From NCBI GenBank assembly GCA_009781725.1, contig WQVF01000025.1, positions 1-44,775 of the forward strand: a stretch of DNA of 44,775 bases, read 5' to 3'. The stretch is from Defluviitaleaceae bacterium (GTDB lineage: Bacteria; Bacillota; Clostridia; Lachnospirales; WQUN01). Position numbers and translations under genes: made by a program. This document shows, one piece after another, positions 24,122 through 33,080 of this stretch (position 1 is the stretch's first letter; each line of letters opens with the position of its first letter). The notes below the pieces were generated by a model, which saw only the letters and a program-made list of their open reading frames with translations, was not told the DNA's origin and searched no databases.

Positions 24122-24359
24122 GTGCTTTCACCCCCACATCAAACGGAGCCAGAGTAAAGGCCTCATCTGCTTCCTTTTGGAGTTGAAGTACTTCCGATTC
24201 GTAATGCCCCAATATATCACCGCAACTTTGGGCCAAAATCAAGCCCTCTTTGTAGAGCTTGATGGCCTTGTCCAAAGTGGTTTCACCATCTTCGATTGAA
24301 TCTACTATGTCGTTAAGGCGAGACATGGCTTGCTCAAATTTTAGCTCTTTTTTTGGCAT
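24114..24359 (-). CDS. xseB: Exodeoxyribonuclease VII small subunit
   Basis: The 81-residue helical protein MPKKELKFEQAMSRLNDIVD contains the family core LDKAIKLYKEGLILAQSC. With XseA it degrades single-stranded DNA to oligonucleotides. SD AAAGGA precedes ATG 24359. It is followed by ispA with an 8-base overlap. Confidence 0.93.
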   Translation of the reverse strand: MPKKELKFEQAMSRLNDIVDSIEDGETTLDKAIKLYKEGLILAQSCGDILGHYESEVLQLQKEADEAFTLAPFDVGVKAHG

Positions 24360-24401
24360 GATTTTATCCTTTGCGTTACTTTTCTGGTTTTGTCATTTTG
24401 G

Positions 24402-25553
24402 TCAAAGGTAATACCGCTCGTTTTGGGCTATCTTTATTATTTCTGCGACGGCATTGCCATCTGCCCAATGAAGACTGAGCTTCTGGCCTGTTTCTAATGA
24501 TTGTACCTCGGTTACAGCCTTGCCTGCCTCGTCGTTCACTAAGGCAAATCCCCGCTTAAATGCGGCATATGGGGAGACTTTTTCTAGTAAAGCCACGCTG
24601 TGGGTCAGTTTTTGTTTTTCCTGAGACAAACGATTGGCGGCTTGTATGCATAGTTGGGCTAGCAATGATTTAGATTGGGTGTGGCGGTTTTCGATATTAT
24701 TTATTATCCCCTGGTTTAACCCAGTATAGGCTTCTCCCAGATGCAACTTCGCTAGGGCATGGTCATAGACTGCCATTTGGGCAGCAGCCGTTGGGGTCGG
24801 AGCTCGGCGGTCTGCCACAAAGTCTGCTATTGTGACATCGGTTTCGTGGCCTACGGCGGATATTATAGGTATCGTGGACTCAGCAATGGCTCTAGCGGTT
24901 ATTTCCTCGTTAAAGGCCCATAAATCCTCTATGGAGCCACCACCACGGCCAAGGATTATCACATCCGGTTGGCCCCAGGCATTGGCTTCGCCAATTGCCC
25001 GTGCCAAGTCTATGGCCGCATCATGGCCTTGGACTAAGGCCGGTACAACTACCAGTTTTATTGCGGAGTTACGCTGTCTTGCTACTTTTATTATGTCCTG
25101 TACCGCCGCCCCAGTGGGGCTAGTTATAATAGCAATACAGGTCGGATATTGCGGGATGATTTTCTTACGGGCCTCGTCGAATAGGCCATCCGCTCTAAGT
25201 TTTTCTACAAGTTGTGCAAAGGCTAATTGCAGGCCGCCTATTCCTGCCGGTTCCAACGCATCAACATAGAGTTGGTACTGACCGGTTTTTTCATATAAAG
25301 ATAACCGTCCCAAGGCAATAACCTTTTGCCCGTTTGCAGGAGCAAAGGCCAGCTTCTGGGCTGCAGTTTGGAACATCACGCCGCTAAGGCTGGCAGAGGC
25401 ATCCTTGAGGGTAAAGTACATATGTCCCGATGTATGGGCGTTGAAATTAGAAATTTCTCCTTCGATGTACAACCCGGCTAGCAAGGCATCCGTATCCAAC
25501 ACTTGCTTTACATATCGGTTTATCTGGGAAACAGTAAATACTTGCCTAGCCAC
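24402..25553 (-). CDS. xseA: Exodeoxyribonuclease VII large subunit
   Basis: The 383-residue protein from GTG 25553 has an N-terminal OB-fold (VFTVSQINRYVKQVLD, about 5-100), the catalytic middle with ITSPTGAAVQDII near 135, VIILGRGGGSIEDLWAFNEE near 188 and ISAVGHETDVTIADFVADRRAPTPTAAA near 220, and a coiled coil at the C-terminus. The GTG is preceded by GGAGA and overlaps the nusB stop by 8 bases; an ATG at 25646 would add 31 residues read through nusB. The C-terminus is somewhat short of the E. coli protein but normal for Clostridia. Confidence 0.94.
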   Translation of the reverse strand: MARQVFTVSQINRYVKQVLDTDALLAGLYIEGEISNFNAHTSGHMYFTLKDASASLSGVMFQTAAQKLAFAPANGQKVIALGRLSLYEKTGQYQLYVDALEPAGIGGLQLAFAQLVEKLRADGLFDEARKKIIPQYPTCIAIITSPTGAAVQDIIKVARQRNSAIKLVVVPALVQGHDAAIDLARAIGEANAWGQPDVIILGRGGGSIEDLWAFNEEITARAIAESTIPIISAVGHETDVTIADFVADRRAPTPTAAAQMAVYDHALAKLHLGEAYTGLNQGIINNIENRHTQSKSLLAQLCIQAANRLSQEKQKLTHSVALLEKVSPYAAFKRGFALVNDEAGKAVTEVQSLETGQKLSLHWADGNAVAEIIKIAQNERYYL

Positions 25554-26004
25554 GGCCTGTCTCCTTAATATGCCGGGACACATTGCCAAGGACACCGTTG
25601 ATAAAGGCCGGGGAATCGTCTGTGCCGTAGATTTTGGCCAACTCAACCGCCTCGTTTACAGCTACCCCTAGAGGAACATCAGGTTCGCTAAGCATCTCGT
25701 AGATGGCCAATCTTAATAAGGCCAAGTCTACACGGTTTATGCGATCCAATGCCCAGTCTTTTAGGAAATTTTCTATTACACCATCTAGCTGCGCTTGTTT
25801 TTCAAAGGCACCCCAAATTACCCTGTCGATATATTCGTCATCACGGCCTATTGGGGCCACTTCCAAATATTCATAGTACAGGGTCTTAAGCCAAGCCAGG
25901 GTTTCTTCTTGATTTTTCTCGTCCTGGTGGAAGGGTAGCTGAAATATAATCGAAAAACTATGGCGTCTGGCATCGGTACGGCTGGTACGGGCTGATGAGC
26001 TCAT
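25546..26004 (-). CDS. nusB: Transcription antitermination factor NusB
   Basis: The 152-residue all-helical protein has RRHSFSIIFQLPF near the N-terminus and a C-terminal part with DLALLRLAIYEML and VAVNEAVELAKIYGTDDSPAFINGVLG, the NusB signature. It binds boxA RNA with NusE for rRNA antitermination. It sits between asp23 and xseA, as in most Clostridia and Bacilli. Confidence 0.95.
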   Translation of the reverse strand: MSSSARTSRTDARRHSFSIIFQLPFHQDEKNQEETLAWLKTLYYEYLEVAPIGRDDEYIDRVIWGAFEKQAQLDGVIENFLKDWALDRINRVDLALLRLAIYEMLSEPDVPLGVAVNEAVELAKIYGTDDSPAFINGVLGNVSRHIKETGRG

Positions 26005-26010
26005 ATGCCA

Positions 26011-26376
26011 TTACATCCTACGTTTATTTTCATCTACCAAGGCACCTACACTGATATTGACTTCGGATACCGCAAGACCGGTCATGGTCTCAACGGCACC
26101 CTTAACCCTTTGCTGGACTTCCCGGCTTACATCTTGAAGCTTGGCACCTAGTTTTACGCTTATGGCCAGGCTTAGAGCCACGGAGTCACCCGTTACCTTG
26201 ACGGCTACCCCCTTGGCAATATTTTTACGCACAGCTTTATTGTTTACATCGCTGGAATAAATACCGGCAAGACCAGCTACTCCATCTGATTCCAGGGCTG
26301 CCGCACCGGCGATAACCGCAAGCACATCGTCAGCAATGCGGATTGCGCCTGGGCCTTCGGATTTAAGTTCTGTCAT
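26011..26376 (-). CDS. Asp23/Gls24 family envelope stress response protein (YqhY-like)
   Basis: The 121-residue protein shows the Asp23/Gls24 pattern IRIADDVLAVIAGAAALESDGVAGLAG and a C-terminal VNISVGALVDE. YqhY-type members next to nusB are linked to fatty-acid/acetyl-CoA-carboxylase control in Bacillus. It is the first gene of the asp23-nusB-xse cluster. SD AGGAGG lies 8 bases before ATG. Confidence 0.92.
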   Translation of the reverse strand: MTELKSEGPGAIRIADDVLAVIAGAAALESDGVAGLAGIYSSDVNNKAVRKNIAKGVAVKVTGDSVALSLAISVKLGAKLQDVSREVQQRVKGAVETMTGLAVSEVNISVGALVDENKRRM

Positions 26377-26502
26377 AGTGGTACCTCCTATGCGGCTCCG
26401 CCGCTGGGTTTATGGGGTGCACGCACGAAGCGCGCACTTTCAAAAGCGGTTTTAGTAATACCAGTACTATAGCGAATGACTTTATTTTACTATTACAACT
26501 GA

Positions 26503-26511
26503 ATTATAACA
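26503..26511 (-). promoter_or_regulatory. Extended -10 promoter before asp23-nusB
   Basis: Minus strand TGTTATAAT is a perfect extended -10 just outside the 3' end of the upstream ABC gene. About 125 bases of 5' UTR would follow, with a GCGGC-TCC-GCCGC hairpin (about 26396) close to the start of asp23. The -35 would fall inside the ABC gene. Confidence 0.45.
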
Positions 26512-26513
26512 AA

Positions 26514-28346
26514 CTAGGATACCCCTTTCAATTGCATGTCGAACATACGTCTATACATACCACCCTGGGCCATTAGGGATTGGTGATTGCCCTGTTCCAA
26601 TATACGGCCTTGGTCGATTACAAGAATGTAATCGGCATTTACAACCGTACGCAAGCGATGGGCTATCACAAAGCTTGTGCGTCCCTGCATCAAGAGGCTC
26701 ATAGCTTCCTGGATTTTTATCTCCGTACGGGTGTCAACAGAGGAGGTTGCTTCGTCAAGGATTAAAATTGCCGGGTCAGCAAGAATGGCGCGGGTTATTG
26801 CAAGTAACTGTTTCTGGCCTTGGCTTAGACTTCGGCTATTTTCTGTTAAGACGGTATTATAGCCTTGGGGAAGTTGAGCTATAAAGCGATCCACTCCCAC
26901 CAGCTTTGCAGCTGCCGCTACTTCCTCCTGAGTGACAACAGGGTTACCGTATCGCAAATTATCCAAGATTGTACCGGTGAAAAGATAAGTATCCTGTAGC
27001 ACAATTCCAAAGGCACGGCGCAGACTATTTCTGGTGTAGTGAGAAAGGGGTTGACCATCCAGCATAATCCTGCCCTCATCTACATCATAGAAACGTGTTA
27101 CCAGGTTAACGATTGTGGTTTTCCCCGCACCTGTGGGACCAACTAAGGCAATCACTGAGCCGGATTTCACATGAAAGTTAAAGTCTTTGATAACCTGGGT
27201 TTCGGAGTTATATCCGAAGCTTACAGCTTCAAATCCGATATCCCCTTGTGGAGCTGATAAGTCAACGGCATTGGGTCGGTCGGCATTTTCCCCTTCTTCG
27301 TCCAGGATTTCAAAGACTCGCTCGGTACTGGCAAGGGCGGACTGCAATTGGTTATATACTCCCGCCATTTCGTTAAGAGGACGGCCGAATTGCCTGGCAT
27401 AGGCAATAAATGTGGCGATTATCCCAACAGTAATACTGCCGCGAATAGCCAGTACACTGCCTGCAAAGGCCACAACGGCCAGGCTCATATTGTTTATCAC
27501 ATTCATTGCAGGCATTATAAAACCGGACCATACCTGAGCCTGTGTACCTGCAACCCTTAAGTCTTCATTGATACGTGCAAACTCAGCTATATTATGGCTT
27601 TCGGCTCCATAGGCCTTGATAACAGCCATACCGGAGATGTCTTCCTCTATTTTTGCATTAAGAAGCCCCAATGAAACCTGCTGATTCCTAAAATGCCTAC
27701 GGGTTTGTGAGGCGATACTTTTGCTTACCAGGAAAAAAAGAGGCACCGATACCAAGGCAAAGAAAGTCATGGTAGGGGAAAGCCATAGCATCATAATCAA
27801 AACCCCGGTTAGTGTAATCACAACGGATGTGAGTGAAACCAAAGCCAATCCCAAAATCCCAGCGATATTGTCTGTATCATTGGAAAGGCGGCTCATAAGT
27901 TCCCCATGCATATGGGAGTCGAAGAATTTTATTGGAAGGGATTGCAAATGTTTGAACAACAGAGCCCGCAGATTTTTCACCAATTTTTGTGAGGCCCCAG
28001 CAACCACCCAGTTCTGAAAAAATAAGCTGGCAGCATCCCATGCATATAAAACCGGAAGAAACAGAAAAATAAATACAAGCTCAGGAACCCCTTCCGGAGC
28101 CGTAAGCCCATCTATGATACGCCCGACAAAAAACGGTCCGACAAGAGCCGCAGTGGCGGCCCCAAGAGACAACCCGAAGATTATTACCAAAACAGTCCAC
28201 TGCCCACGGAAATAGCTCAGGAGCCGTAACACAGTTTTAGCAAGGTTTTTTGGCCGCTCCTCAGCCCGCATAAAACGATTGCCAGCCCGTTGCATGGGAT
28301 TAGCAAAGCCTATGCGGGGAGGAGGGGGAGGCTGGGGATTTGACAT
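26514..28346 (-). CDS. ABC exporter, half-transporter B (catalytically standard NBD)
   Basis: The 610-residue fused protein has a cytoplasmic N-tail rich in Pro, six membrane segments (about 50-330) and an NBD with Walker A GPTGAGKTT near 405, signature LSQGQKQL, Walker B ILILDEATSSVD and H-loop FVIAHRLRTV. The Walker-B glutamate is present. It is probably one half of a heterodimeric multidrug- or lipid-type exporter with the gene at 28376. SD AAGGAG, ATG 28346. The substrate is unknown. Confidence 0.92.
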   Translation of the reverse strand: MSNPQPPPPPRIGFANPMQRAGNRFMRAEERPKNLAKTVLRLLSYFRGQWTVLVIIFGLSLGAATAALVGPFFVGRIIDGLTAPEGVPELVFIFLFLPVLYAWDAASLFFQNWVVAGASQKLVKNLRALLFKHLQSLPIKFFDSHMHGELMSRLSNDTDNIAGILGLALVSLTSVVITLTGVLIMMLWLSPTMTFFALVSVPLFFLVSKSIASQTRRHFRNQQVSLGLLNAKIEEDISGMAVIKAYGAESHNIAEFARINEDLRVAGTQAQVWSGFIMPAMNVINNMSLAVVAFAGSVLAIRGSITVGIIATFIAYARQFGRPLNEMAGVYNQLQSALASTERVFEILDEEGENADRPNAVDLSAPQGDIGFEAVSFGYNSETQVIKDFNFHVKSGSVIALVGPTGAGKTTIVNLVTRFYDVDEGRIMLDGQPLSHYTRNSLRRAFGIVLQDTYLFTGTILDNLRYGNPVVTQEEVAAAAKLVGVDRFIAQLPQGYNTVLTENSRSLSQGQKQLLAITRAILADPAILILDEATSSVDTRTEIKIQEAMSLLMQGRTSFVIAHRLRTVVNADYILVIDQGRILEQGNHQSLMAQGGMYRRMFDMQLKGVS

Positions 28347-28375
28347 TGTAGCTCCTTATATAGTGTATTAACTGA

Positions 28376-30079
28376 CTATATCAATTGGGAATTATATATT
28401 TCTTTGTATACATCGCAGGTCTCTATCAAAGATGCGTGATTGCCGTATCCAGCCACTCGCCCCGCTTCCAACACCAAGATATGTCGTAGGTTAATTACGG
28501 AAGAGATACGTTGAGTTATTAATACAACCGTAGGTGAAACCATATTTATAGACCGCATAATTGCCCCTTCCGTTTCCACATCCACCGCAGAAACGCAATC
28601 ATCCAATATTAGTATCTGAGCATCCCGTACCAAAGCACGGGCAATCCCGATTCGTTGTTTTTGCCCACCGGAAAGGTTAACACCCTTCTGCCCTATTATC
28701 GTCTCGTATCCCTCGGGGCTTGCAGAAATAAATTCATGAGCCTGAGCTGCCTTTGCTGCCACTTCGATTTCCTCCATTGTAGCGTCAGGCTTACCCATGC
28801 GGATATTATCGGCGATAGTGCCGTAGAATAAGGTGTTTTGCTGTGCTACATATGCAATAGAAGCTCGCAGCGCATTAACATCGGCGTAAGAAGTGGATAT
28901 CCCTCCGACTTTCACCTCACCTAAATCAGGTAAGTAGAAAGCCGGTATTAGCTGAACCAAAGAAGTTTTCCCTGCACCAGTCGAGCCGATTATTCCTAAT
29001 GTCTCCCCAGATGGCAGCTCAAAAGACACATCCTTAAGCACAGGCTCATTGCCCCCACCAGGATACACAAAAGTCACATTCTCAAAACTCACGGCCCCAC
29101 CATACAAGGATGAGCTGTGTCCTCCCAAGCCCTGCAAGTCCTCTTCATTAATAATATCCCCCACCCGATGGGCAGAGGCTTTAGCCCTTATAAACATCTG
29201 ATAAACATTAAAAATCATCCGCAACGACATTGTAATCTGCATCATATAATTAAGGAATGCCACAACCTGCCCCACATACATCTGCCCATCTGCAACCCAT
29301 CCCCGAGCCAGCCACAATGTAGCAACCAATGCCATATTAGCCGCAAAAGAAATAATAGGAAAAAATACTCCAACAACCCGGGTGGCCTTGATAGCTGTAG
29401 CCGCAAGCTCCGTATTAGAAACGTCAAACCGCTCGACTTCCTGGTCAAAAGTATTATATGCCTTAACCACCCGCACCCCGGAAAGATACTCCCGAAGCAC
29501 CCCGTTATTACGGTCCAAAGCTTCCTGCATTTTCGAAAAAAGCGGAAAGCCCACCTTCATTGATATGTACATAAGAAGAGCAATCAACGGCACAACCACC
29601 AGCAAAATAATCCCAAGGCGAGGATTAAGGACAAAAGTCATAGTAATAGCACCAAACAAAAGCATAGGCGACCGCACAAAAACCCGCATCATCCCATGTG
29701 TAAAACTCACCAGCTGGGAAGTATCATTAGTCATACGGGTAATAAGGGCAGCGGTCTCCCTTTTCCCTAACGCCCCAAAGGAAAAGCAGTTAATCCTCTG
29801 ATATAAATCCAACCGCAAGTCAGCCCCAAACTGCTGGGACACCCGGCTAGAAATTATACACCGGGTAACAGCACACCCCGCCCCAAAGAGAGTCACCAAT
29901 AGCATAAGCCCCCCAAGACGTAATACAACTGGGAGGGCACCTTCCATTACACCCTGGTCTATAATCCGAGAGACAATCATAGGCTGGAGCAAATCCCCGA
30001 AGGATTCCAGGAACAGGAATGCAAATGCCGTAAATATAAGGCGTTGATATCGCCGCCAGTAGGGAATTATATGTGACAA
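28376..30079 (-). CDS. ABC exporter, half-transporter A (degenerate ATP site)
   Basis: The 567-residue protein starts at TTG 30079, 5 bases after AGGAGG. It has six membrane segments (about 15-300) and an NBD with Walker A GSTGAGKTS, signature LSGGQKQR and Walker B followed by Asp instead of the catalytic Glu (LILDDCVSAVD, near residue 493). That Asp substitution is typical of the degenerate partner in heterodimeric exporters such as TM287/288 or BmrC/D. It lies 29 bases before the partner gene and so is co-transcribed. It begins 15 bases past mazF. Confidence 0.92.
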   Translation of the reverse strand: MSHIIPYWRRYQRLIFTAFAFLFLESFGDLLQPMIVSRIIDQGVMEGALPVVLRLGGLMLLVTLFGAGCAVTRCIISSRVSQQFGADLRLDLYQRINCFSFGALGKRETAALITRMTNDTSQLVSFTHGMMRVFVRSPMLLFGAITMTFVLNPRLGIILLVVVPLIALLMYISMKVGFPLFSKMQEALDRNNGVLREYLSGVRVVKAYNTFDQEVERFDVSNTELAATAIKATRVVGVFFPIISFAANMALVATLWLARGWVADGQMYVGQVVAFLNYMMQITMSLRMIFNVYQMFIRAKASAHRVGDIINEEDLQGLGGHSSSLYGGAVSFENVTFVYPGGGNEPVLKDVSFELPSGETLGIIGSTGAGKTSLVQLIPAFYLPDLGEVKVGGISTSYADVNALRASIAYVAQQNTLFYGTIADNIRMGKPDATMEEIEVAAKAAQAHEFISASPEGYETIIGQKGVNLSGGQKQRIGIARALVRDAQILILDDCVSAVDVETEGAIMRSINMVSPTVVLITQRISSVINLRHILVLEAGRVAGYGNHASLIETCDVYKEIYNSQLI

Positions 30080-30094
30080 GATGGCCTCCTGTTT

Positions 30095-30424
30095 CTACTC
30101 GACAAATGAGCAAATCAAATCGACAGCCTCAGCCAGTATGTCCTCGGGAACCGCTTCTTTATAAACAGCTCCTCTCGCCAGAATATCCAAACATTTAGCT
30201 TGCTCGCACATAATTTCACCTGTTGTGTTTGTTCTTTCGTCCAATAATATATGTGTAGGGAAACCACTAACCGAATTGGTTATTGGGCAAACCATCGCCA
30301 TATTGGCCCGTTTATGAAAGTGCTCATTGCTGACAATCAATCCTGGACGCTTACCTTTTTGCTCATGGCCCGTTTGCGGGTCGAAGTCAATGATGACAAT
30401 ATCACCTTGTTTTGGGTTATACAT
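30095..30424 (-). CDS. mazF: MazF/PemK-family endoribonuclease toxin
   Basis: The 109-residue protein MYNPKQGDIVIIDFDPQTGHEQKGKRPGLIVSN follows the MazF pattern: P-GDI-...G-E-...RP-lvvSn, then a PITN segment. It would cut mRNA at short sequences unless bound by MazE. I chose ATG 30424 (SD GAGGTG); it overlaps or touches the mazE stop at 30427, so they are coupled. The longer frame to 30460 reads inside mazE. Confidence 0.9.
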   Translation of the reverse strand: MYNPKQGDIVIIDFDPQTGHEQKGKRPGLIVSNEHFHKRANMAMVCPITNSVSGFPTHILLDERTNTTGEIMCEQAKCLDILARGAVYKEAVPEDILAEAVDLICSFVE

Positions 30425-30426
30425 TA

Positions 30427-30678
30427 TCACCACACCTCGTTTCCTACAGGCGCACCCCAATTAGCTTCAGTACATTGATAGTCACCTGTATAATCCTTGA
30501 ATCTTTCTTCTAGGCTTTTTTTTGCGCGTCTTGTTTTTGCAGCTTTTTTTATGACAATAAAATCTGGCTCGGCTACAATCTCCACTGAGTCATTTTCTCG
30601 GAGAAAAGCTATCTCCAAAATTGCTTTCGGCAGTCTGACCGCCTGGCTATTGCCCCATTTTTGTATTGTTGTTTGCAT
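30427..30678 (-). CDS. mazE: MazE-type antitoxin (AbrB fold)
   Basis: The 83-residue protein starts MQTTIQKWGNSQAVRLPKAI, the MazE/AbrB swapped-hairpin DNA-binding domain (1-50). The C-terminal part is acidic, aromatic and probably the toxin-binding tail (KDYTGDYQCTEANW). SD CAGGAG is 9 bases from ATG 30678; an ATG at 30699 lacks one. It should repress its own promoter at the palindrome upstream. Confidence 0.9.
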   Translation of the reverse strand: MQTTIQKWGNSQAVRLPKAILEIAFLRENDSVEIVAEPDFIVIKKAAKTRRAKKSLEERFKDYTGDYQCTEANWGAPVGNEVW

Positions 30679-30697
30679 TAATATCAACTCCTGCGGC

Positions 30698-30728
30698 AAG
30701 TATATACTTCGTATCTACGCGCTGTCAA
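30698..30728 (-). promoter_or_regulatory. mazEF promoter with palindromic operator
   Basis: On the minus strand a perfect -35 TTGACA (30728-30723) and -10 TATACT (30704-30699) are separated by 18 bases. The -10 lies within the 12-base palindrome AAGTATATACTT (30698-30709). MazE proteins bind such sites for autorepression. The start codon at 30678 follows about 20 bases later. Confidence 0.7.
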
Positions 30729-30794
30729 CACATGGATATAAGTATTTTATGTGCCCCATTCCCATAGACTTGTATAAACGAAAGGGGTGTACAT

Positions 30795-31850
30795 ATGCAA
30801 AACCGCAAATTTAGCGGCTTACAGATAGCTGCTGTTTATGCATCAGTATTTCTGGGGGCGGGCTTTGCCTCGGGGCAGGAATTACTACGCTACTTTGTAG
30901 GCTTTGGGCCTATAGGGGTATGGGGGTTAATACTTGCCGGGATTGTTTTCTCTTTGGTAGGCTGGGCGGTACTGGCCATTTGTCGGCGGGAGGGGATTAA
31001 GACTTATAATGAATTTATGCAGCATCTTTTAGGGAAGAGGCTGGGGACTGTCATGGAATGGATGGTTGCTGCATTTATGTTTAGTCTTTTTGTTGCGATG
31101 CTGGCGGGGGCCGGGGCTACTGCCAGGCAAGCCTTTAATCTTCCCTTTACACTTGGGGCAGGAATCGTAGGGATTCTTGTGTACATAATACTCAGGTTTG
31201 ACCTGGAGGGCATGGTTAAGATCAACGTGATTCTCGCGCCATTTATGATTATCGGCGGGATTATCATCGGGCTGTATACCGCGTTGGTGGCAGCAACTCC
31301 TGCCTTTGCTGGGCCAGCCCGAGGTATGATGATAGGCTGGGTCATCTCCGCACTTATCTATGCATCCTATAATCTTGTGACCGGGGTGCCTGTTCTTACC
31401 GCCACATCGCCTATTGCAACCAAGAAACGGGACCCCTTCACCGGCGGGGTAATCGGCGGAGCGGCTATTACGATTTTGGGATTATGTATGGCGTTGCCGC
31501 TTTTTTTGCATTATTCTCAAGTAATAGACTTTGAAATTCCACTGTTGCTAATCGCTCTTCGATATGGGGCATTTTTCAGCCTTTTATATCTTGGGGTATT
31601 AGTTGCTGCCTTGGTCACAACAGCCGCTTGCAACGGATTCGCTGTTGTGCAATGGCTCCACGCTCATACCAAAATGCAAAAACGACGAGCTGCGGCGGTG
31701 TTATGTGTTATTGGTGTGCTTGCGGCACATGTAGGATTTTCAAATATCGTAGTATATGTGTATCCAGTATTTGGGCTTATTGGGCTTTTCAAGATTATTG
31801 TGATACTTTTTCATGGATATGCTAAAATAAAGGTAGTTCCACAAAAATAA
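30795..31850 (+). CDS. YkvI-family membrane transporter-like protein
   Basis: The 351-residue protein has about ten membrane segments and the YkvI pattern LQIAAVYASVFLGAGFASGQE (10-29) near the N-terminus, a glycine-rich broken first helix as in the LeuT/APC superfamily. YkvI-type proteins are predicted Na+-coupled transporters of unknown substrate. The SD AAAGGGG lies 7 bases before ATG. It ends before a GC-rich hairpin (31860-31886). Confidence 0.82.
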   Translation: MQNRKFSGLQIAAVYASVFLGAGFASGQELLRYFVGFGPIGVWGLILAGIVFSLVGWAVLAICRREGIKTYNEFMQHLLGKRLGTVMEWMVAAFMFSLFVAMLAGAGATARQAFNLPFTLGAGIVGILVYIILRFDLEGMVKINVILAPFMIIGGIIIGLYTALVAATPAFAGPARGMMIGWVISALIYASYNLVTGVPVLTATSPIATKKRDPFTGGVIGGAAITILGLCMALPLFLHYSQVIDFEIPLLLIALRYGAFFSLLYLGVLVAALVTTAACNGFAVVQWLHAHTKMQKRRAAAVLCVIGVLAAHVGFSNIVVYVYPVFGLIGLFKIIVILFHGYAKIKVVPQK

Positions 31851-31859
31851 CTAACTAAG

Positions 31860-31886
31860 CCTCCCCCTGCCTTCGGCGGGGGGAGG
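31860..31886. repeat. Strong GC hairpin
   Basis: CCTCCCCC / GGGGGAGG with the CTGCCTTCGGC-type centre also seen in the repeat at 4095-4247 (CCTGCCTTCGGCGGC). There is no T-run on either side, so it is a repeat core rather than a clear terminator, though it could slow transcription between the YkvI gene and deoB. Confidence 0.5.
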
Positions 31887-31919
31887 CGACTCATGGTTTT
31901 TTACTAAGGATGAAGCAAA

Positions 31920-33080
31920 ATGTTCAAACGAATATGCATAATCGTACTTGATAGTGTAGGAATCGGAGCTATGCCCGATGCCGCTGACTTCGGTGATGTT
32001 GGAGCCCATACTTTGGGCAATATTCATTCTCAAAGAAAATTAAAAATCCCAAACCTATTGAACCTAGGACTGGGACATATTATGGACGCCAGATTGCCGA
32101 AACACGGCAAGCCTGTTGCGTCCTTTGGCCGGTTACGGGCAAAAACCAGAGCTAAGGACACCACCAGCGGCCATTGGGAATTGGCTGGCCTTATAATGGA
32201 CCCACCTTTTGCGACATTTACCAGTTTCCCAGAGGACTTGTTAAGGGAATGGCTGCGGCGGACAGGACAACAAGGATGGCTAGCCAACCACCCCGCCTCA
32301 GGCACCCAAATTATAGACGAACTAGGAGAGGAGCACATGAAAACCGGTGCTCCCATAGTCTACACCTCAGCTGACAGTGTATTCCAAGTAGCAGCCCACG
32401 AGGAAATCATCCCACTGGAATCTCTGTACCACATATGCCAAATCGCCAGGGAGATGCTTACCGGGGAACATGTTGTAGGAAGGGTAATCGCAAGGCCATT
32501 TATAGGCTCACCAGGAAACTTCACTAGAACGAAAAACCGCAAGGATTTTGCGCTGCCCCCCATCGGCGAGACTTTGCTGGATGCCCTACAAGCCAAAGAC
32601 CAGACAACCATGGGGATTGGCAAAATTGATGATATCTTCTGCAATCAGGGGGTAGCAAATTCCAACCACACCACCAATAATACCGACGGTATCAATGCCA
32701 CAATCCAAGCCCTCACCTCCAATAAGAGGGATACTCTCATTTTCACAAACCTGGTTGACTTCGATATGCACTATGGCCACCGCAATAACGTAGAAGGCTA
32801 TGCCCAAGCATTGGAATACTTTGATACCCGATTACCGGAAATATTGTCAGCCCTCCACCCCGATGATTTACTGATACTAACAGCCGACCACGGCTGCGAC
32901 CCCACCACCCCAGGCACAGACCATTCCCGGGAATATGTACCGGTGTTGGCATATGGAGGCAAGGCGGTGGACTTGGGTACCGGTGACACCTTCGCTGATG
33001 TGGCGGCAACGATATATGAGGCTCTTGGGCATGGGATATGGCCGGTTGGGAAGTCGTTCTACAGAGAAATAAAACCATGA
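31920..33080 (+). CDS. deoB: Phosphopentomutase
   Basis: The 386-residue alkaline-phosphatase-superfamily enzyme has the metal-site segments DSVGIGAMPDA (11-21), TTSGHWELAG near 80-90, TNLVDFDMHYGHRN near 280-293, and LTADHGCDP near 321-329. It interconverts (deoxy)ribose-1-phosphate and -5-phosphate in nucleoside salvage. No nucleoside phosphorylase is next to it. Its stop overlaps the lipoprotein start (ATGA). Confidence 0.96.
   Translation: MFKRICIIVLDSVGIGAMPDAADFGDVGAHTLGNIHSQRKLKIPNLLNLGLGHIMDARLPKHGKPVASFGRLRAKTRAKDTTSGHWELAGLIMDPPFATFTSFPEDLLREWLRRTGQQGWLANHPASGTQIIDELGEEHMKTGAPIVYTSADSVFQVAAHEEIIPLESLYHICQIAREMLTGEHVVGRVIARPFIGSPGNFTRTKNRKDFALPPIGETLLDALQAKDQTTMGIGKIDDIFCNQGVANSNHTTNNTDGINATIQALTSNKRDTLIFTNLVDFDMHYGHRNNVEGYAQALEYFDTRLPEILSALHPDDLLILTADHGCDPTTPGTDHSREYVPVLAYGGKAVDLGTGDTFADVAATIYEALGHGIWPVGKSFYREIKP

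Noticed and set aside
23131..24418. Two similar short strings TTTTGTCATTTTGG...AAAGG...ATACCG near 23131 and 24390 as a regulatory repeat
   Set aside because: Only about 30 bases with gaps; too little to support an element or a shared site by eye.
31860..31886. Terminator after the YkvI-like gene
   Set aside because: Strong hairpin but no T-run on either strand. It is listed as a repeat instead.
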